DNA of 64,000 nt from JAAYYY01 sp964602995 (GCA_964602995.1 CAZRTM010000004.1:18285-82284); one strand, 5' to 3'; shown: positions 51,251 to 61,037, counted from the stretch's first letter. A program made the numbers and translations. Notes: a model not told the origin generated them from the letters alone.

Positions 51251-52774
51251 CTATCCGGGAAAACCAAGGAAGGGGAAGAAGGCCGTACCTGCCTGACGCG
51301 TCCACTCAAAAGCTGCGCCTGCAGCCACACCGAGGTAGATGATGGCTATTGTGGAAAAGCCAAGCGCCACAGTTGCTGCTCTCGATATCGGAATCGGTTC
51401 TGCTTCTTCGTCAGAGCGGTACAGGTACATGTACTTAACGACAGTGAGGTAGTAATAGAGGCCAATGAAGGCATTTAACACACCGATGAAGGCCAGCCAC
51501 CACAGCCCGGCATCGACAGCGGCCTTGAAGACCAGGAATTTGCCGATGAAGCCGGCCGTCGGTGGAATACCGCCCAACGAAAGCAACGCCAACAGCATAG
51601 CCAACGCCAGATAAGGAGAGCGACGGCTGAGGCCGTAGAAGGCAGGCATGTCATCTGATCCGGTCTGGTTACTGACCAGTACAATGACGCCAAAGGCCAC
51701 CACGTTCGTCACCACATACATCAGCAGGTAGAACATCGACGCCGCAGCGCCATCTGGAGTCAGCGCCACCAGACCAATCAGCGTATAACCCGCCTGCGCA
51801 ATACTGGAGTAGGCCAGCATACGCTTCAGGTTCGATTGGAAGATGGCCAGGACGTTGCCCAGCGTCATCGTCACGATGGTGATGGCCACCAACAAGGCCC
51901 ACCAGGTGCTGTTGAAATCAGGCGCGCCCAAAGCCCCGGCGGCAAAGACGCGGATGAAAACCGCAAAGCCCGCTGCCTTAGAAGCTGTTGAGATGAAGGC
52001 CGTAACCGACGATGGCGCCCCTTCGTAGACATCTGGCGTCCAAAAGTGGAAGGGCACCATGGAAACCTTGAAACCGAATCCGGTAAGGATCATCACCGTC
52101 GCCAGCAGGAATATCCCGGTAATTTCCGCCGGCAGTTCCCCTGCTCCAAGCACCTGGTTCCCAATAATATAAATATTGGTCTGGCCCACAATACCATAAA
52201 GCAGGCTCATCCCATAGAGCATCACGGCCGAGGCGAAGGCGCCGTAGATGAAATACTTGATCCCTGCCTCTGTCGAGCGGCGTTCGTCCGTCAGGAATCC
52301 CGTCAGCAAGTAGAGCGGAATAGTAGCCGTCTCAATGGCCAGGAACAGCAGAATCAAGTCCGTGCCCGCAGCCATCAGGCTGAAGCCAATGGTAGAAGCC
52401 ACGAGCAAGGCGAAATACTCGCCCCGTTGCAGAGCCGGGACGTCCAGCGAAATGAGGCTGACCACCATCAGGGCAATCAGGAACATCACGCGGAAGACCA
52501 GCGTCACAAGGTCATGACGGATCATGCCGCCCCAGAGCAACGACTCCGGGAGGCTACGTTCTATGTTCGGTTCGCCGGCAAAAATCCAGATACCAACTGT
52601 CAGCAGTAAGATGGCAAGGCTACCCCAGGCTGTCAGCAGGCCAACGCGCCGTCGCTCCGCTGGTCTCAACATGCGGTCATAAGCCAGGACCGCGATGAGC
52701 AGAACAATAAGCGAAAGCTCCGGAACGATGGCCAGGACTTCAGGTAGCGTAGGTAGTAAATTCTGGGGAGTCAC
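51251..52774 (-). CDS. nuoN: NADH-quinone oxidoreductase subunit N
   Basis: 507 residues, antiporter-like subunit of complex I. The TM7-like lysine is present in FKVSMVPFHFWTPDVYEGAP, and SSIAQAGYTLIG fits NuoN rather than NuoM. It begins with GTG that shares one base with the nuoM stop (TAGTG). Last gene of the nuo group here; a promoter for atpZ follows. Confidence 0.94.
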   Translation of the reverse strand: MTPQNLLPTLPEVLAIVPELSLIVLLIAVLAYDRMLRPAERRRVGLLTAWGSLAILLLTVGIWIFAGEPNIERSLPESLLWGGMIRHDLVTLVFRVMFLIALMVVSLISLDVPALQRGEYFALLVASTIGFSLMAAGTDLILLFLAIETATIPLYLLTGFLTDERRSTEAGIKYFIYGAFASAVMLYGMSLLYGIVGQTNIYIIGNQVLGAGELPAEITGIFLLATVMILTGFGFKVSMVPFHFWTPDVYEGAPSSVTAFISTASKAAGFAVFIRVFAAGALGAPDFNSTWWALLVAITIVTMTLGNVLAIFQSNLKRMLAYSSIAQAGYTLIGLVALTPDGAAASMFYLLMYVVTNVVAFGVIVLVSNQTGSDDMPAFYGLSRRSPYLALAMLLALLSLGGIPPTAGFIGKFLVFKAAVDAGLWWLAFIGVLNAFIGLYYYLTVVKYMYLYRSDEEAEPIPISRAATVALGFSTIAIIYLGVAAGAAFEWTRQAGTAFFPFLGFPG

Positions 52775-54408
52775 TAAGCACCTCCCAGCCAGTTGAAGAG
52801 ATCAATGGCCGTGGTTTGTACCGTCATCAATACAGAACTGGCCTGTTGCACTCCATCCAGCCGAGCTACGACCGGTTCCACACCAGCCTGCACCACAGGG
52901 GCAATTACCGAGGGGAAGACCCCGATTACAATCAGAATGACCGAAAAGCCAATCAGAGCGACCATGTCAATCCCCAGCAAGGGGCGCATATCGTGCCACT
53001 TTTCACCTTCATAGTCACCCAGAAAGACAGAGCCAATTGCGCGCAAAATGTAAGCAGCAGTGATGATGATGCCCAGCACCGAAAGGATGGCAATGATTGG
53101 ATAGAACGACGCTGGGTTCAGACCCAGAGCCACCTCATCTAGATGCAAGGTGCCGCCGGCCCAGACACCGAGGAAGATGGGGAATTCTGCGATGAAACCG
53201 GAGAGACCCGGCATACCCATCGAGACCAGACCACCGATGGTAAAGGCAATCATGGTCGCCGGCATTGCTTTCACCATGCCGCTCAGATCGCCCATATTTC
53301 GGGTGTGCGCGCGGTCATAAATCATACCCACGACGGCAAAGAAGAGCGCCGTCATGATACCGTGGCTGACCATCTGAATTCCAGCGCCGGTAAAGCCCAG
53401 CACGTTCATGGCCGCAAAGCCCATTGAGACCAGGCCCATATGGCTCACACTGGAGTAACCAATGAGATACTTCAAGTCTTGCTGGCGCATGGCGATGAGA
53501 GAGCCGTAGATGACGTTGATCACGGTGAAGACGATGATCAGCGGTAGCCAGTACACAGCGCCCTCCGGCAGCAGGTGGATGCCCACACGCATGGCGGCGT
53601 AAGCGCCTAGCTTCATCAGCACACCGGCGTGAATCATAGAAACAGCTGTGGGCGCCGCAACGTGGCCATCTGGCGACCAGTTATGGAAGGGCCACAGACC
53701 GGCCAACACACCAAAACCCAGGAAAATGGGCAGGAATGTCCACAACTGCAACGTGCGTGGAAAATCCGTTTCGGCCCACACACGCAAGTCAAAGGTCAGC
53801 TCCTGACCCATATCTGGCAGGTTGAAGTAAAGCACCAGGAAGGGAATCAGTGCGATGAAACTGCCGATTAGCAGATAGAGCGTCAGCTTCATCGCCGCGT
53901 ATTCGCGGGTCTTCTCCCAACCCCAGATGACAATCATGACGTACATGGGCAGCACGGCCAGCTCATAGAAGAAGAAGAGCAGGAAGCCGTCTATAGCCAC
54001 AAATACGCCGTGAACGCCGGCAACCAACAACATAAAGAAGGCGAAGAACTCGCGTGGCCGGTCTTCAATGCTCCAGGAGATGAGCACGCCGCCCAATCCC
54101 ACAATGGCATTCAGAAGCACCAGGGTCACACTAAGGCCATCGACGCCCAATATGAAATTGATGCCGATGCCAGGTATCCAACTGCGCTCCTCGACGAACA
54201 TCAACGCATCGCGCCAGGAAGCGCCTGCAGCCGGGAGATTTTGGTAATAGGCCACGTAGGTGTAAGCGGCCAAAATCAACCCGATAATCATCGCCGCCAG
54301 ACCCAGCATCCGCGCGTTCTCCTTCCGCTCTTCTGGAAGAAGAAGGATGATCAGGGCTATCGCGATTGGCGACAACGTTATTACCGAGAGAAACGGAAAA
54401 TTCTCCAT
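52774..54408 (-). CDS. nuoM: NADH-quinone oxidoreductase subunit M, paralogue lacking the TM7 lysine
   Basis: 544 residues, antiporter-like. Kept: the TM5 Glu149 in FFFYELAVLPMYVMI, the TM8 Lys266 in AGVLMKLGAY and YSSVSHMGLVSMGFAAMN. Position 235, in LGFGVLAGLWPFHNWSPDG, is Leu; the aligned residue of the other NuoM is Lys235 in AFAIKVPIWPFHTW. That lysine is needed for proton transfer in studied NuoM proteins. It lies between the second nuoM and nuoN, 17 bases after the former, and shares its stop with the nuoN start. Confidence 0.9.
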   Translation of the reverse strand: MENFPFLSVITLSPIAIALIILLLPEERKENARMLGLAAMIIGLILAAYTYVAYYQNLPAAGASWRDALMFVEERSWIPGIGINFILGVDGLSVTLVLLNAIVGLGGVLISWSIEDRPREFFAFFMLLVAGVHGVFVAIDGFLLFFFYELAVLPMYVMIVIWGWEKTREYAAMKLTLYLLIGSFIALIPFLVLYFNLPDMGQELTFDLRVWAETDFPRTLQLWTFLPIFLGFGVLAGLWPFHNWSPDGHVAAPTAVSMIHAGVLMKLGAYAAMRVGIHLLPEGAVYWLPLIIVFTVINVIYGSLIAMRQQDLKYLIGYSSVSHMGLVSMGFAAMNVLGFTGAGIQMVSHGIMTALFFAVVGMIYDRAHTRNMGDLSGMVKAMPATMIAFTIGGLVSMGMPGLSGFIAEFPIFLGVWAGGTLHLDEVALGLNPASFYPIIAILSVLGIIITAAYILRAIGSVFLGDYEGEKWHDMRPLLGIDMVALIGFSVILIVIGVFPSVIAPVVQAGVEPVVARLDGVQQASSVLMTVQTTAIDLFNWLGGA

Positions 54409-54425
54409 GAACGTTTCCTACTTCG

Positions 54426-55979
54426 TCAGCTAAACAACTTGGTTACGGTGTCGTTAATGAAGACCACGATCCACTGTGGCCACAATCCCAGGCTCAGCAT
54501 CAGGGCCATAAGCGGCCAGATTACCAGATGCTCGCGCAGGGTCATATCTTTCAGGTCAGCCCACTCCGGCAGCAGAGGACCGTGCAATGTCTGTCCAATC
54601 CCTTTCAGGATGTAGGCGCCGGTCATAATCAGGCCAATCATCGAGAGCGCCACCTGAATAGTGAAGATATTCCAGGCGCCGCGCACAATCATGAACTCGC
54701 TCACAAAGCCGTTCAAACCGGGCAGACCGAGCGAGGCCATGCTGGTGAAGATCAGAATGCCGCCATAGATAGGAAGCGCAGACCAGATCCCACCATATTT
54801 CTTCAAATCTCGCGTGTGGGTCCGCTCATAGACGATGCCCACCAGGAAGAACATGCCGGCTGATGAGAGGCCGTGGTTGAACATCTGGAACACGGCGCCG
54901 TTGGTAGCCATGATAGCGTCTCCGACCAGCCCTGCTGTCGGCGCACCCAGCGTATAGGCCGCGCCATAAACGTAGGCCATCACAGCAATGCCCAGCACCA
55001 CGAAACCCATGTGATTGATGGACGAGTAAGCCACCAGCCGCTTGAAATCCCACTGAGCATAGGCAGCAAAACCGCCGAAGATGATACTCAACATACCGAG
55101 GACCGCCAGCAACCCGGCCGTCAGATAGGCCTGTTCGGGGAACAGCGGCACCACCAGGCGGATGAACCCATAAGCGCCCAGCTTCAGCAGCACACCGGCC
55201 AGAACCATCGAGCCGGCCGTCGGCGCCTCGGTATGGGCGTCGGGCAGCCAGGTATGGAAGGGCCAGATCGGTACTTTAATGGCGAAGGCGATGACAAACA
55301 GGATATAGGCCACACTCTTCACCAGAGCGGTCGGCAATCCAGAAACGGGTAACGTGGGAGCATCCAGGTTGACCCATAGAGTCATCAGCTCGGGAATGTC
55401 GAACGTCCCTGCCGCCAGACCGATCAGCTGAATCGAGAGCAGCAGGCCAAGACTACCCGCCATCGTGTAGATAAAGAATTTGAACGAGGCATAGGCGCGA
55501 TCCTTGCCGCCCCACAGCCGGATCAGGAAATACATCGGCACCAGGCCAATTTCCCAGAAAACGAAGAAGATGATCAGGTCCAGCGCAGCAAAAAGCCCTA
55601 TCATCCCCGTCTCCAGGGCCAGGAAAAGGACCATAAACATCTTCACTCTGTCCTCGATATTAAAGGAGGCCAGAATAGCAAGCGGGGTCAGAATGGCCGT
55701 CAGCAAAATGAGCGGCAGGCTGATGCCATCGACGCCAATGTGATAACTGGCGCCAATCATCGGGAACCATTCTGCCTGTGTCTCAAACTGAATGCCGGCA
55801 TCGACCCGATCATAGCCAAACCACATCACCAGCGTCAGCACCAGCGGCACCAGGCTCAGCACAAAGCTTAGACGCCGGATCAGGTTCTCTTCGTCACGCG
55901 GTAGCAGATAGATGAAGAGAGCTGCCAGGGCAGGAAAGAAAATGACAAGCGTTAGAAGATTGTCTTGCAGGAAATCCAT
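54426..55979 (-). CDS. nuoM: NADH-quinone oxidoreductase subunit M, canonical copy
   Basis: 517 residues from ATG 55979, with GGAG five bases upstream; a longer frame from 56021 overlaps the nuoL stop region and is less likely. Key residues are all present: Glu143 (FFVFWEIGLVPMYFLI), Lys235 (IKVPIWPFHTWLPDAHTEAPT) and Lys266 (LLKLGAYG). It immediately follows nuoL and precedes a second, less conserved nuoM, giving the complex five antiporter-like or related pumping subunits with L, M, M and N if both are incorporated. Confidence 0.93.
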   Translation of the reverse strand: MDFLQDNLLTLVIFFPALAALFIYLLPRDEENLIRRLSFVLSLVPLVLTLVMWFGYDRVDAGIQFETQAEWFPMIGASYHIGVDGISLPLILLTAILTPLAILASFNIEDRVKMFMVLFLALETGMIGLFAALDLIIFFVFWEIGLVPMYFLIRLWGGKDRAYASFKFFIYTMAGSLGLLLSIQLIGLAAGTFDIPELMTLWVNLDAPTLPVSGLPTALVKSVAYILFVIAFAIKVPIWPFHTWLPDAHTEAPTAGSMVLAGVLLKLGAYGFIRLVVPLFPEQAYLTAGLLAVLGMLSIIFGGFAAYAQWDFKRLVAYSSINHMGFVVLGIAVMAYVYGAAYTLGAPTAGLVGDAIMATNGAVFQMFNHGLSSAGMFFLVGIVYERTHTRDLKKYGGIWSALPIYGGILIFTSMASLGLPGLNGFVSEFMIVRGAWNIFTIQVALSMIGLIMTGAYILKGIGQTLHGPLLPEWADLKDMTLREHLVIWPLMALMLSLGLWPQWIVVFINDTVTKLFS

Positions 55980-55998
55980 AGATACTCCACTCCAGGAG

Positions 55999-58266
55999 CT
56001 AGTTGATGCCGAGCAGGCCAAAGATGCCGCTTAGCCAGCCGTAGTTAATCGCCAGAATCAGAATGGCCAGCACAGAAGCAATCCCGGCCGATACCAGTAT
56101 GTACTCTTGCATCTTCCCGGTCTGAATGGTGCGGAACTCACGCGACAGTTCCAGGAAGCCATCTTTGATGCGATCCACGCCGCCGCTGATGACCACTTCC
56201 TCGAAGCGCTTGAAGTATTGGCCCAGGCGATAGACGGAGCGCGCGACCAGATGCAACGTCCCATCGATCAGCCCCTTGTCTATCCACTGGTAAACAACGG
56301 TGTCCGAGAACCACTCCACAGGCCGCACAAGCGCCAGGTCATAAAGCTCATCCCAGTACCACTTGTTCGCCAGGAAGCTGTAGGCGGGGCCAAGCGGGCG
56401 CACCAGTGGGTCTTCTTCGCCCTTCTCCAATGGAGCGCGACCATATACCCACCAGCCGAGGAACAGACCACCGAGAGCCACGACGATGGAAGTCAGCAGG
56501 GGCACAAAACTGAAAGGTAACGTCGCAATCTCGTGCACTGCGATACCCAGTTCATTCAGCCCATGCAGGGTGCTTTCAATTGTAGCCCCCGTGAAGTGAT
56601 GGAAATAGTTATAGAAGATACCGTCCGTGCCCAGGAAGTTGTCGGGGATACCAATCCAGCCGAAGGTTACGGCAAAGAAAGCCAATGCCATCAGCGGCAC
56701 GGTCATGAAGGAATTGCTCTCATGAGCGTTTTCCGCCAGCGGCGTGCGCGGCTGGCCCAGGAACGTCAGCGAAATCTGGCGCGCAGTGTAGAACGCGGTC
56801 AGGAAGGCGGCAACCGCCAGCACAATGAACACAATCAGGGCAAACGTTTCTCCGTGCGTGCCCAGGTACAGCGCTTCGGCCAAAATTTCATCCTTCGACC
56901 AGAAACCGGCTGTGATAAAGGGGAATCCGGCCAGCGCGAAGCCGCCAATGACGAATGTCCAGAAGGTGATGGGCATCTTATGGCGCAGGCCGCCCATGTT
57001 CATCATATCTTGAGGGTCTGTGTGGTGATCATGCACCACGTTCGCGCCATGCTCCATGCCATGAATGATGGAGCCTGAACCCAGGAAGAGCAGCGCCTTG
57101 AAGAAGGCGTGCGCAATGAGGTGGAAAGCGGCAGCCACGTAGGCGCCAATGCCCACAGCCGCCACCATGAAGCCCAACTGCGAAATGGTCGAATAGGCCA
57201 GTACTTTCTTAACGTCGTTCTGAGCCACAGCAATCGTCGCCGCCATCAGCGCCGTAAAGGCGCCAATACCGCCGATAATCAGCCCCACAGCGGGCATTCC
57301 TTCCATCGCCGTCGCAATCAGTGGGAAGATGCGGATAATCAAATAGACACCGGCGGAAACCATTGCTGCCGCGTGAATGACAGCACTGACCGGCGTGGGG
57401 CCTTCCATGGCGTCCGGCAGCCAGGTGTGCAATGGCCATTGGGCCGACTTACCAACCGTACCGGTGAAGAGCATCAGGGCCATAACGCCGAGGCCTGTGA
57501 AGCCAACGGCTTCCACGGCCGTAACCAGGCTGTCGGCTGTAAGTGCTTCGCTGAAATTCAGGGTGCCGAACGTCTTATAGAAGAAGACGATACCCAGGAG
57601 CATCACCACGTCGGCGACACGTGTGGTCATAAACGCCTTGATAGCAGCCTTGCGCGGCGGTATAGCCTTGGGGTCGTCATATTCTCGGGCGTACCAGAAA
57701 CCAATTAGCAGGTATGAACAGAGACCCATCACCTCCCAGCCCATGAACAGGAGAAGGAGGTTATCGGCCACCACCAACGCCAGCATGGCACCGCCGAAGA
57801 GGGACATAAAGGCGAAAAAGCGCGAGAAGAGCGGCTCGACGCCCGCGTGGCTGGGCGCACCAACCACGGCATGATCCTCCATCCCAAGGCCCCAACGATG
57901 ATAACCGACGCTATAGACCATAATCATCGATGTGGCAAAAGGCACCATGAATAGCATGACCGCTGTCAACGGATCGACGGCAACACCCATACGCAACCAA
58001 TTGGAAAATTCACCAAAAGGCAACCAGGCGACGGCGCTGGCGATAACAGTGGGTTGCTCTGCCAATTGTTCGATACGGCCAATGCCGTCAAAGAAGACCG
58101 ACAGCGCCACGGTCCAACCCAGGACCAAAGAGGTGAAAATGCCCAGCCAGGCCAGAAGCCAGCTTACCGTCTTATTCCGCCTGAAGAACAGGGTAATCAG
58201 AAAAAAGGCAAGCAATGGACCGGCGGGAATCAACCAGGTTAGCAATGTTAGTGTTTCTTTAGGCAT
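55999..58266 (-). CDS. nuoL: NADH-quinone oxidoreductase subunit L
   Basis: 755 residues, with HTWLPDAMEGPTPVSAVIHAAAMVSAGVYL (NuoL signature) and the lysine in TVGKSAQWPLHTW. Its C-terminal third holds the lateral helix and one more anchor (GKMQEYILVSAGIASVLAILILAINYG). The length, well above the 600-650 of the E. coli type, comes mainly from residues around 560-720, including KGEEDPLVRPLGPAYSFLANKWYWDELYD. Adjacent to nuoK in the usual order K-L-M. Confidence 0.95.
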   Translation of the reverse strand: MPKETLTLLTWLIPAGPLLAFFLITLFFRRNKTVSWLLAWLGIFTSLVLGWTVALSVFFDGIGRIEQLAEQPTVIASAVAWLPFGEFSNWLRMGVAVDPLTAVMLFMVPFATSMIMVYSVGYHRWGLGMEDHAVVGAPSHAGVEPLFSRFFAFMSLFGGAMLALVVADNLLLLFMGWEVMGLCSYLLIGFWYAREYDDPKAIPPRKAAIKAFMTTRVADVVMLLGIVFFYKTFGTLNFSEALTADSLVTAVEAVGFTGLGVMALMLFTGTVGKSAQWPLHTWLPDAMEGPTPVSAVIHAAAMVSAGVYLIIRIFPLIATAMEGMPAVGLIIGGIGAFTALMAATIAVAQNDVKKVLAYSTISQLGFMVAAVGIGAYVAAAFHLIAHAFFKALLFLGSGSIIHGMEHGANVVHDHHTDPQDMMNMGGLRHKMPITFWTFVIGGFALAGFPFITAGFWSKDEILAEALYLGTHGETFALIVFIVLAVAAFLTAFYTARQISLTFLGQPRTPLAENAHESNSFMTVPLMALAFFAVTFGWIGIPDNFLGTDGIFYNYFHHFTGATIESTLHGLNELGIAVHEIATLPFSFVPLLTSIVVALGGLFLGWWVYGRAPLEKGEEDPLVRPLGPAYSFLANKWYWDELYDLALVRPVEWFSDTVVYQWIDKGLIDGTLHLVARSVYRLGQYFKRFEEVVISGGVDRIKDGFLELSREFRTIQTGKMQEYILVSAGIASVLAILILAINYGWLSGIFGLLGIN

Positions 58267-58344
58267 GAAGTCTACCTATTACCGAAATTGGACGATGTAG
58301 AATGGAGAGTGCTATGAACAGGCACAATCTCTCATCTCCAATCT

Positions 58345-58653
58345 CTAGTACTTCAAAGTATCCAGTTCGTCAGCAATAACCGAGTCACGCTCACGGTAGA
58401 TGGAAATGATCAGGGCCAGACCGACGGCTGCTTCAGCAGCAGCCAGCGCCAGCACAAAGATTGCCCAGGCCAGCCCAACCGGGTCCCCTGGGGTGCGGTA
58501 GCGCCAGAAGGCCAGCAGATTAATGTTGACAGCGTTGAGCATCAATTCTACCGCCATCAAAATGGCCACAGCATTGCGCCGGGCCACCACACCATAAAGA
58601 CCAATCGTAAAGAGAGCGGCAGAGACGATTAAATACCAGGATAAAGGAATCAT
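58345..58653 (-). CDS. nuoK: NADH-quinone oxidoreductase subunit K
   Basis: 102 residues, three membrane helices. The two conserved glutamates in helix two and three are seen in AILMAVELMLNAVNINLLAF and LALAAAEAAVGLALII. Its start overlaps the nuoJ stop by four bases. The 78 bases to nuoL hold a short pyrimidine-rich run (ATCTCTCATCTCCAATCTCT). Confidence 0.95.
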   Translation of the reverse strand: MIPLSWYLIVSAALFTIGLYGVVARRNAVAILMAVELMLNAVNINLLAFWRYRTPGDPVGLAWAIFVLALAAAEAAVGLALIISIYRERDSVIADELDTLKY

Positions 58654-59186
58654 TCTTTTCTCTCAGGCCAGGCAATGACAATTGCTCCTATCAGCGCTGC
58701 CAGGAGCAAGACCGATGCCAGCTCAAAAGGCAAGACATAGCGATCAACCGATACAAGCGCCACCCCCAGCATCTCGACACTTGCCTCTAAGACGGATGCG
58801 GGCACCTCAGGCGCTGTGGCATAAGGTGCATTTCCCGGGCGCAGGGGGAAGACCCTCAAGATCACGAAAGTGATCACAGCAAAGACGATGAGGGCAGTGA
58901 CGCCGCCTATCGCCCACTGGTTGTTAAATGGGGTCTCCGTCGTCTGCATCAGACGCCGCGTCATCATGATGGCAAAGATGAGAAGGATTGAAATGGCGCC
59001 AATGTAAACCAGTAATTGAGCCGCTGCCAGGAAGCCCGCTTCAAGCAGAACGTAGAGACCGGCCACGCCCAGGAAGCTTCCCATCAGCGCCAGCGCTGCA
59101 TGGAAAAGGTTGCGGTTCGTGACCACGACCCAACCCATAAGCAGGGTTAGCAAACTAATCAGAATAAATATGATCTGTTGCGTCAT
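58650..59186 (-). CDS. nuoJ: NADH-quinone oxidoreductase subunit J
   Basis: 178 residues with five membrane helices (MTQQIIFILISLLTLLMGWVVV start, QLLVYIGAISILLIFAIMMTRRL in the middle). VYIGAISILLIFAIM is the TM3 region that bears the pi-bulge in NuoJ. GGAG precedes the ATG; the stop overlaps nuoK by four bases. Confidence 0.93.
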   Translation of the reverse strand: MTQQIIFILISLLTLLMGWVVVTNRNLFHAALALMGSFLGVAGLYVLLEAGFLAAAQLLVYIGAISILLIFAIMMTRRLMQTTETPFNNQWAIGGVTALIVFAVITFVILRVFPLRPGNAPYATAPEVPASVLEASVEMLGVALVSVDRYVLPFELASVLLLAALIGAIVIAWPERKE

Positions 59187-59199
59187 GATCTCTCCAATA

Positions 59200-60450
59200 T
59201 CAGTGCGCGACTTCTGTCACCAGCTCTTCAGGGGCTGCTGTCGTGCGCGCTAGCCGGGCCTCAAAGGCCGCCCGCTCACGCGATGCCCTGCGCCGTAGTA
59301 ATTCCAGGGCGCCGACGCCAATGACCACATTCGACACCAGCTGGACACCGGCGCGATAGATAACGCCTGCGTCCGCCGGAATCAGCTTATCGACAACGGC
59401 CACCACCAGCAAAAGAACCAGAGAAAGCGGCACCAGGAACTTCCAGTTCAGGTTCATCATCTGGTCAACGCGCACACGGGGCAGCGTTCCACGCACCCAG
59501 ATGAACACGAAGTACATGATGAACATCTTGATGAAGAAGGCGATCATGCCCAGCAGGCGACCAACGGTTTCAAGCTGCTCCAGGCCAAAGAAACGCCAGC
59601 CACCAAGATAGACGGTGGCAAAAAGACCGGACATGAACAGGGTGTTCAGGAACTCGGCAAGGAAGAACATGCCGAAGCGCATACCCGTATATTCCACGTG
59701 GAAGCCGGCAACAATCTCCGATTCAGCTTCCAGCAAGTCGAACGGCGTACGGCCTGTTTCCGCCAGCGCTGAAATGAAGAAGATAATGGCTGACAGCGGC
59801 GCCACAAGCAAGAAGGGAATGCTCTGTGCCCTGACTAGCTCCTGCATATACATGGAGCGGGCCAGCAGAATGGGAATCAGCAATGAAATGACCATTGGCA
59901 CTTCATAGCTGACCAACTGGGCCACAGCACGGAAAGCGCCAAGCAGGGCATACTTATTATTGGAGCCCCAGCCTGCCAGAAGTAACACCACGACCGATGC
60001 TGAACTCACGGCCAGGACATAAAAAAGCCCGATGTTGAGGTCAACGCCTATTACACCGGGCGCAAAAGGTAACACAGCCCACATCAGCAGCGCCGCCATA
60101 ACCGTAAGGAACGGCGCCAGGTTGTAGGCAAGCCAGTCGGCGCCCGCAGGCATCAATGCCTCTTTCGTTAACAGTTTCAAGACGTCAGCAACAGTCTGCA
60201 ACAACCCCCAGCGACCGCCAACCCGGTTCGGGCCGATACGGTCCTGGATGCGGGCCACCACTTTCCGTTCCAGCCAAATCAGAAACAGAACGATCAGCAG
60301 GCCAAATGTTGATACCGTTACGACGCCAATGACATCCAGAATGACCTCAATCGTGCCTGGGGCCATGTTGTCGGCCCAGATCATCCTCAAATAGTCGAAG
60401 ACGGTCAGGCTAACCAGACTGAGGAGAAACTCGCCAATATTAAAACTCAT
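59200..60450 (-). CDS. nuoH: NADH-quinone oxidoreductase subunit H
   Basis: 416 residues, longer than usual by a hydrophobic N-terminal stretch and a polar C-terminal tail. It keeps QDRIGPNRVGGRWGLLQTVADVLKLLTKE, LAETGRTPFDLLEAESEIVAGFHVEYTGMRFGMFFLAEF and RGTLPRVRVDQMMNLNWKFLVPLSL, that is the quinone-site and E-channel loops. It sits between nuoA and nuoJ without nuoI, which normally separates H from J in the 14-gene operon. Confidence 0.95.
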   Translation of the reverse strand: MSFNIGEFLLSLVSLTVFDYLRMIWADNMAPGTIEVILDVIGVVTVSTFGLLIVLFLIWLERKVVARIQDRIGPNRVGGRWGLLQTVADVLKLLTKEALMPAGADWLAYNLAPFLTVMAALLMWAVLPFAPGVIGVDLNIGLFYVLAVSSASVVVLLLAGWGSNNKYALLGAFRAVAQLVSYEVPMVISLLIPILLARSMYMQELVRAQSIPFLLVAPLSAIIFFISALAETGRTPFDLLEAESEIVAGFHVEYTGMRFGMFFLAEFLNTLFMSGLFATVYLGGWRFFGLEQLETVGRLLGMIAFFIKMFIMYFVFIWVRGTLPRVRVDQMMNLNWKFLVPLSLVLLLVVAVVDKLIPADAGVIYRAGVQLVSNVVIGVGALELLRRRASRERAAFEARLARTTAAPEELVTEVAH

Positions 60451-60517
60451 CTAGGATACTCCGTGTCTCGGCTCATTCTCGCCAGGCGGAAATAGACGGT
60501 GTCGATCAAAGAATTGG

Positions 60518-60874
60518 TTAGGTCCATTCCAGCGCCCCGCGCACCCATGCATACCCCAGGCCCACGGTCAGGATCACTACAAAGAGTACAACTTCGAAGG
60601 CAGCGAACAGACCAAGTTGCCCATAGGCGGCGGCAATGGGAAAGAGGAAAACAGCCTCTATGTCGAAGATGACGAACACCAGAGCGTAAATATAGTACTG
60701 AACCTTAAACTGGATCCAGGTGTCGCCAACCGTTTCGACGCCACACTCATACGTCTGTTGCTTAAGGGGGTTGGGTTTTTTGGGCCCTAACAGCCAGTTT
60801 GCAATCACTGGCGCTGCCGGGAATATCGGTGACAGCGCCAGAAAAATGCCGATGAATTGCCAGTCAGCTAGCAC
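60518..60874 (-). CDS. nuoA: NADH-quinone oxidoreductase subunit A
   Basis: 118 residues, three membrane helices. Loop one has KKPNPLKQQTYECGVE with the conserved cysteine near the quinone site, and FVIFDIEAVFLFPIA marks helix two. GTG start at 60874 with AAGGAG eight bases upstream. It is followed by nuoH, with nuoB-G and nuoI absent; a promoter lies at 60917-60945. Confidence 0.94.
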   Translation of the reverse strand: MLADWQFIGIFLALSPIFPAAPVIANWLLGPKKPNPLKQQTYECGVETVGDTWIQFKVQYYIYALVFVIFDIEAVFLFPIAAAYGQLGLFAAFEVVLFVVILTVGLGYAWVRGALEWT

Positions 60875-60916
60875 GCAAAGTTCTCCTTAAAAGAGGCGTT
60901 TGTGAAATTCGTCTCA

Positions 60917-60945
60917 TTTATAGCACATGCCCTGTACGATGACAA
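60917..60945 (-). promoter_or_regulatory. Promoter of the nuo membrane-arm genes
   Basis: Minus strand TTGTCA (60945-60940), 17-bp spacer, TATAAA (60922-60917), about 45 bases before the nuoA GTG. Confidence 0.65.
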
Positions 60946-60960
60946 CGAGAACGGATTTCG

Positions 60961-60975
60961 GATTCTAACAGAATC
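60961..60975. promoter_or_regulatory. Small dyad upstream of the nuo promoter
   Basis: GATTCT-AAC-AGAATC, six-base arms, 15 bases upstream of the -35. Could be an operator for a dimeric regulator. Evidence is the symmetry and the position only. Confidence 0.3.
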
Positions 60976-61037
60976 GGATATGAGAGCAAGCTAAGCGGCT
61001 CACATTTATGCGCTCACTTTGTGCTTTTGCCGGCCGG

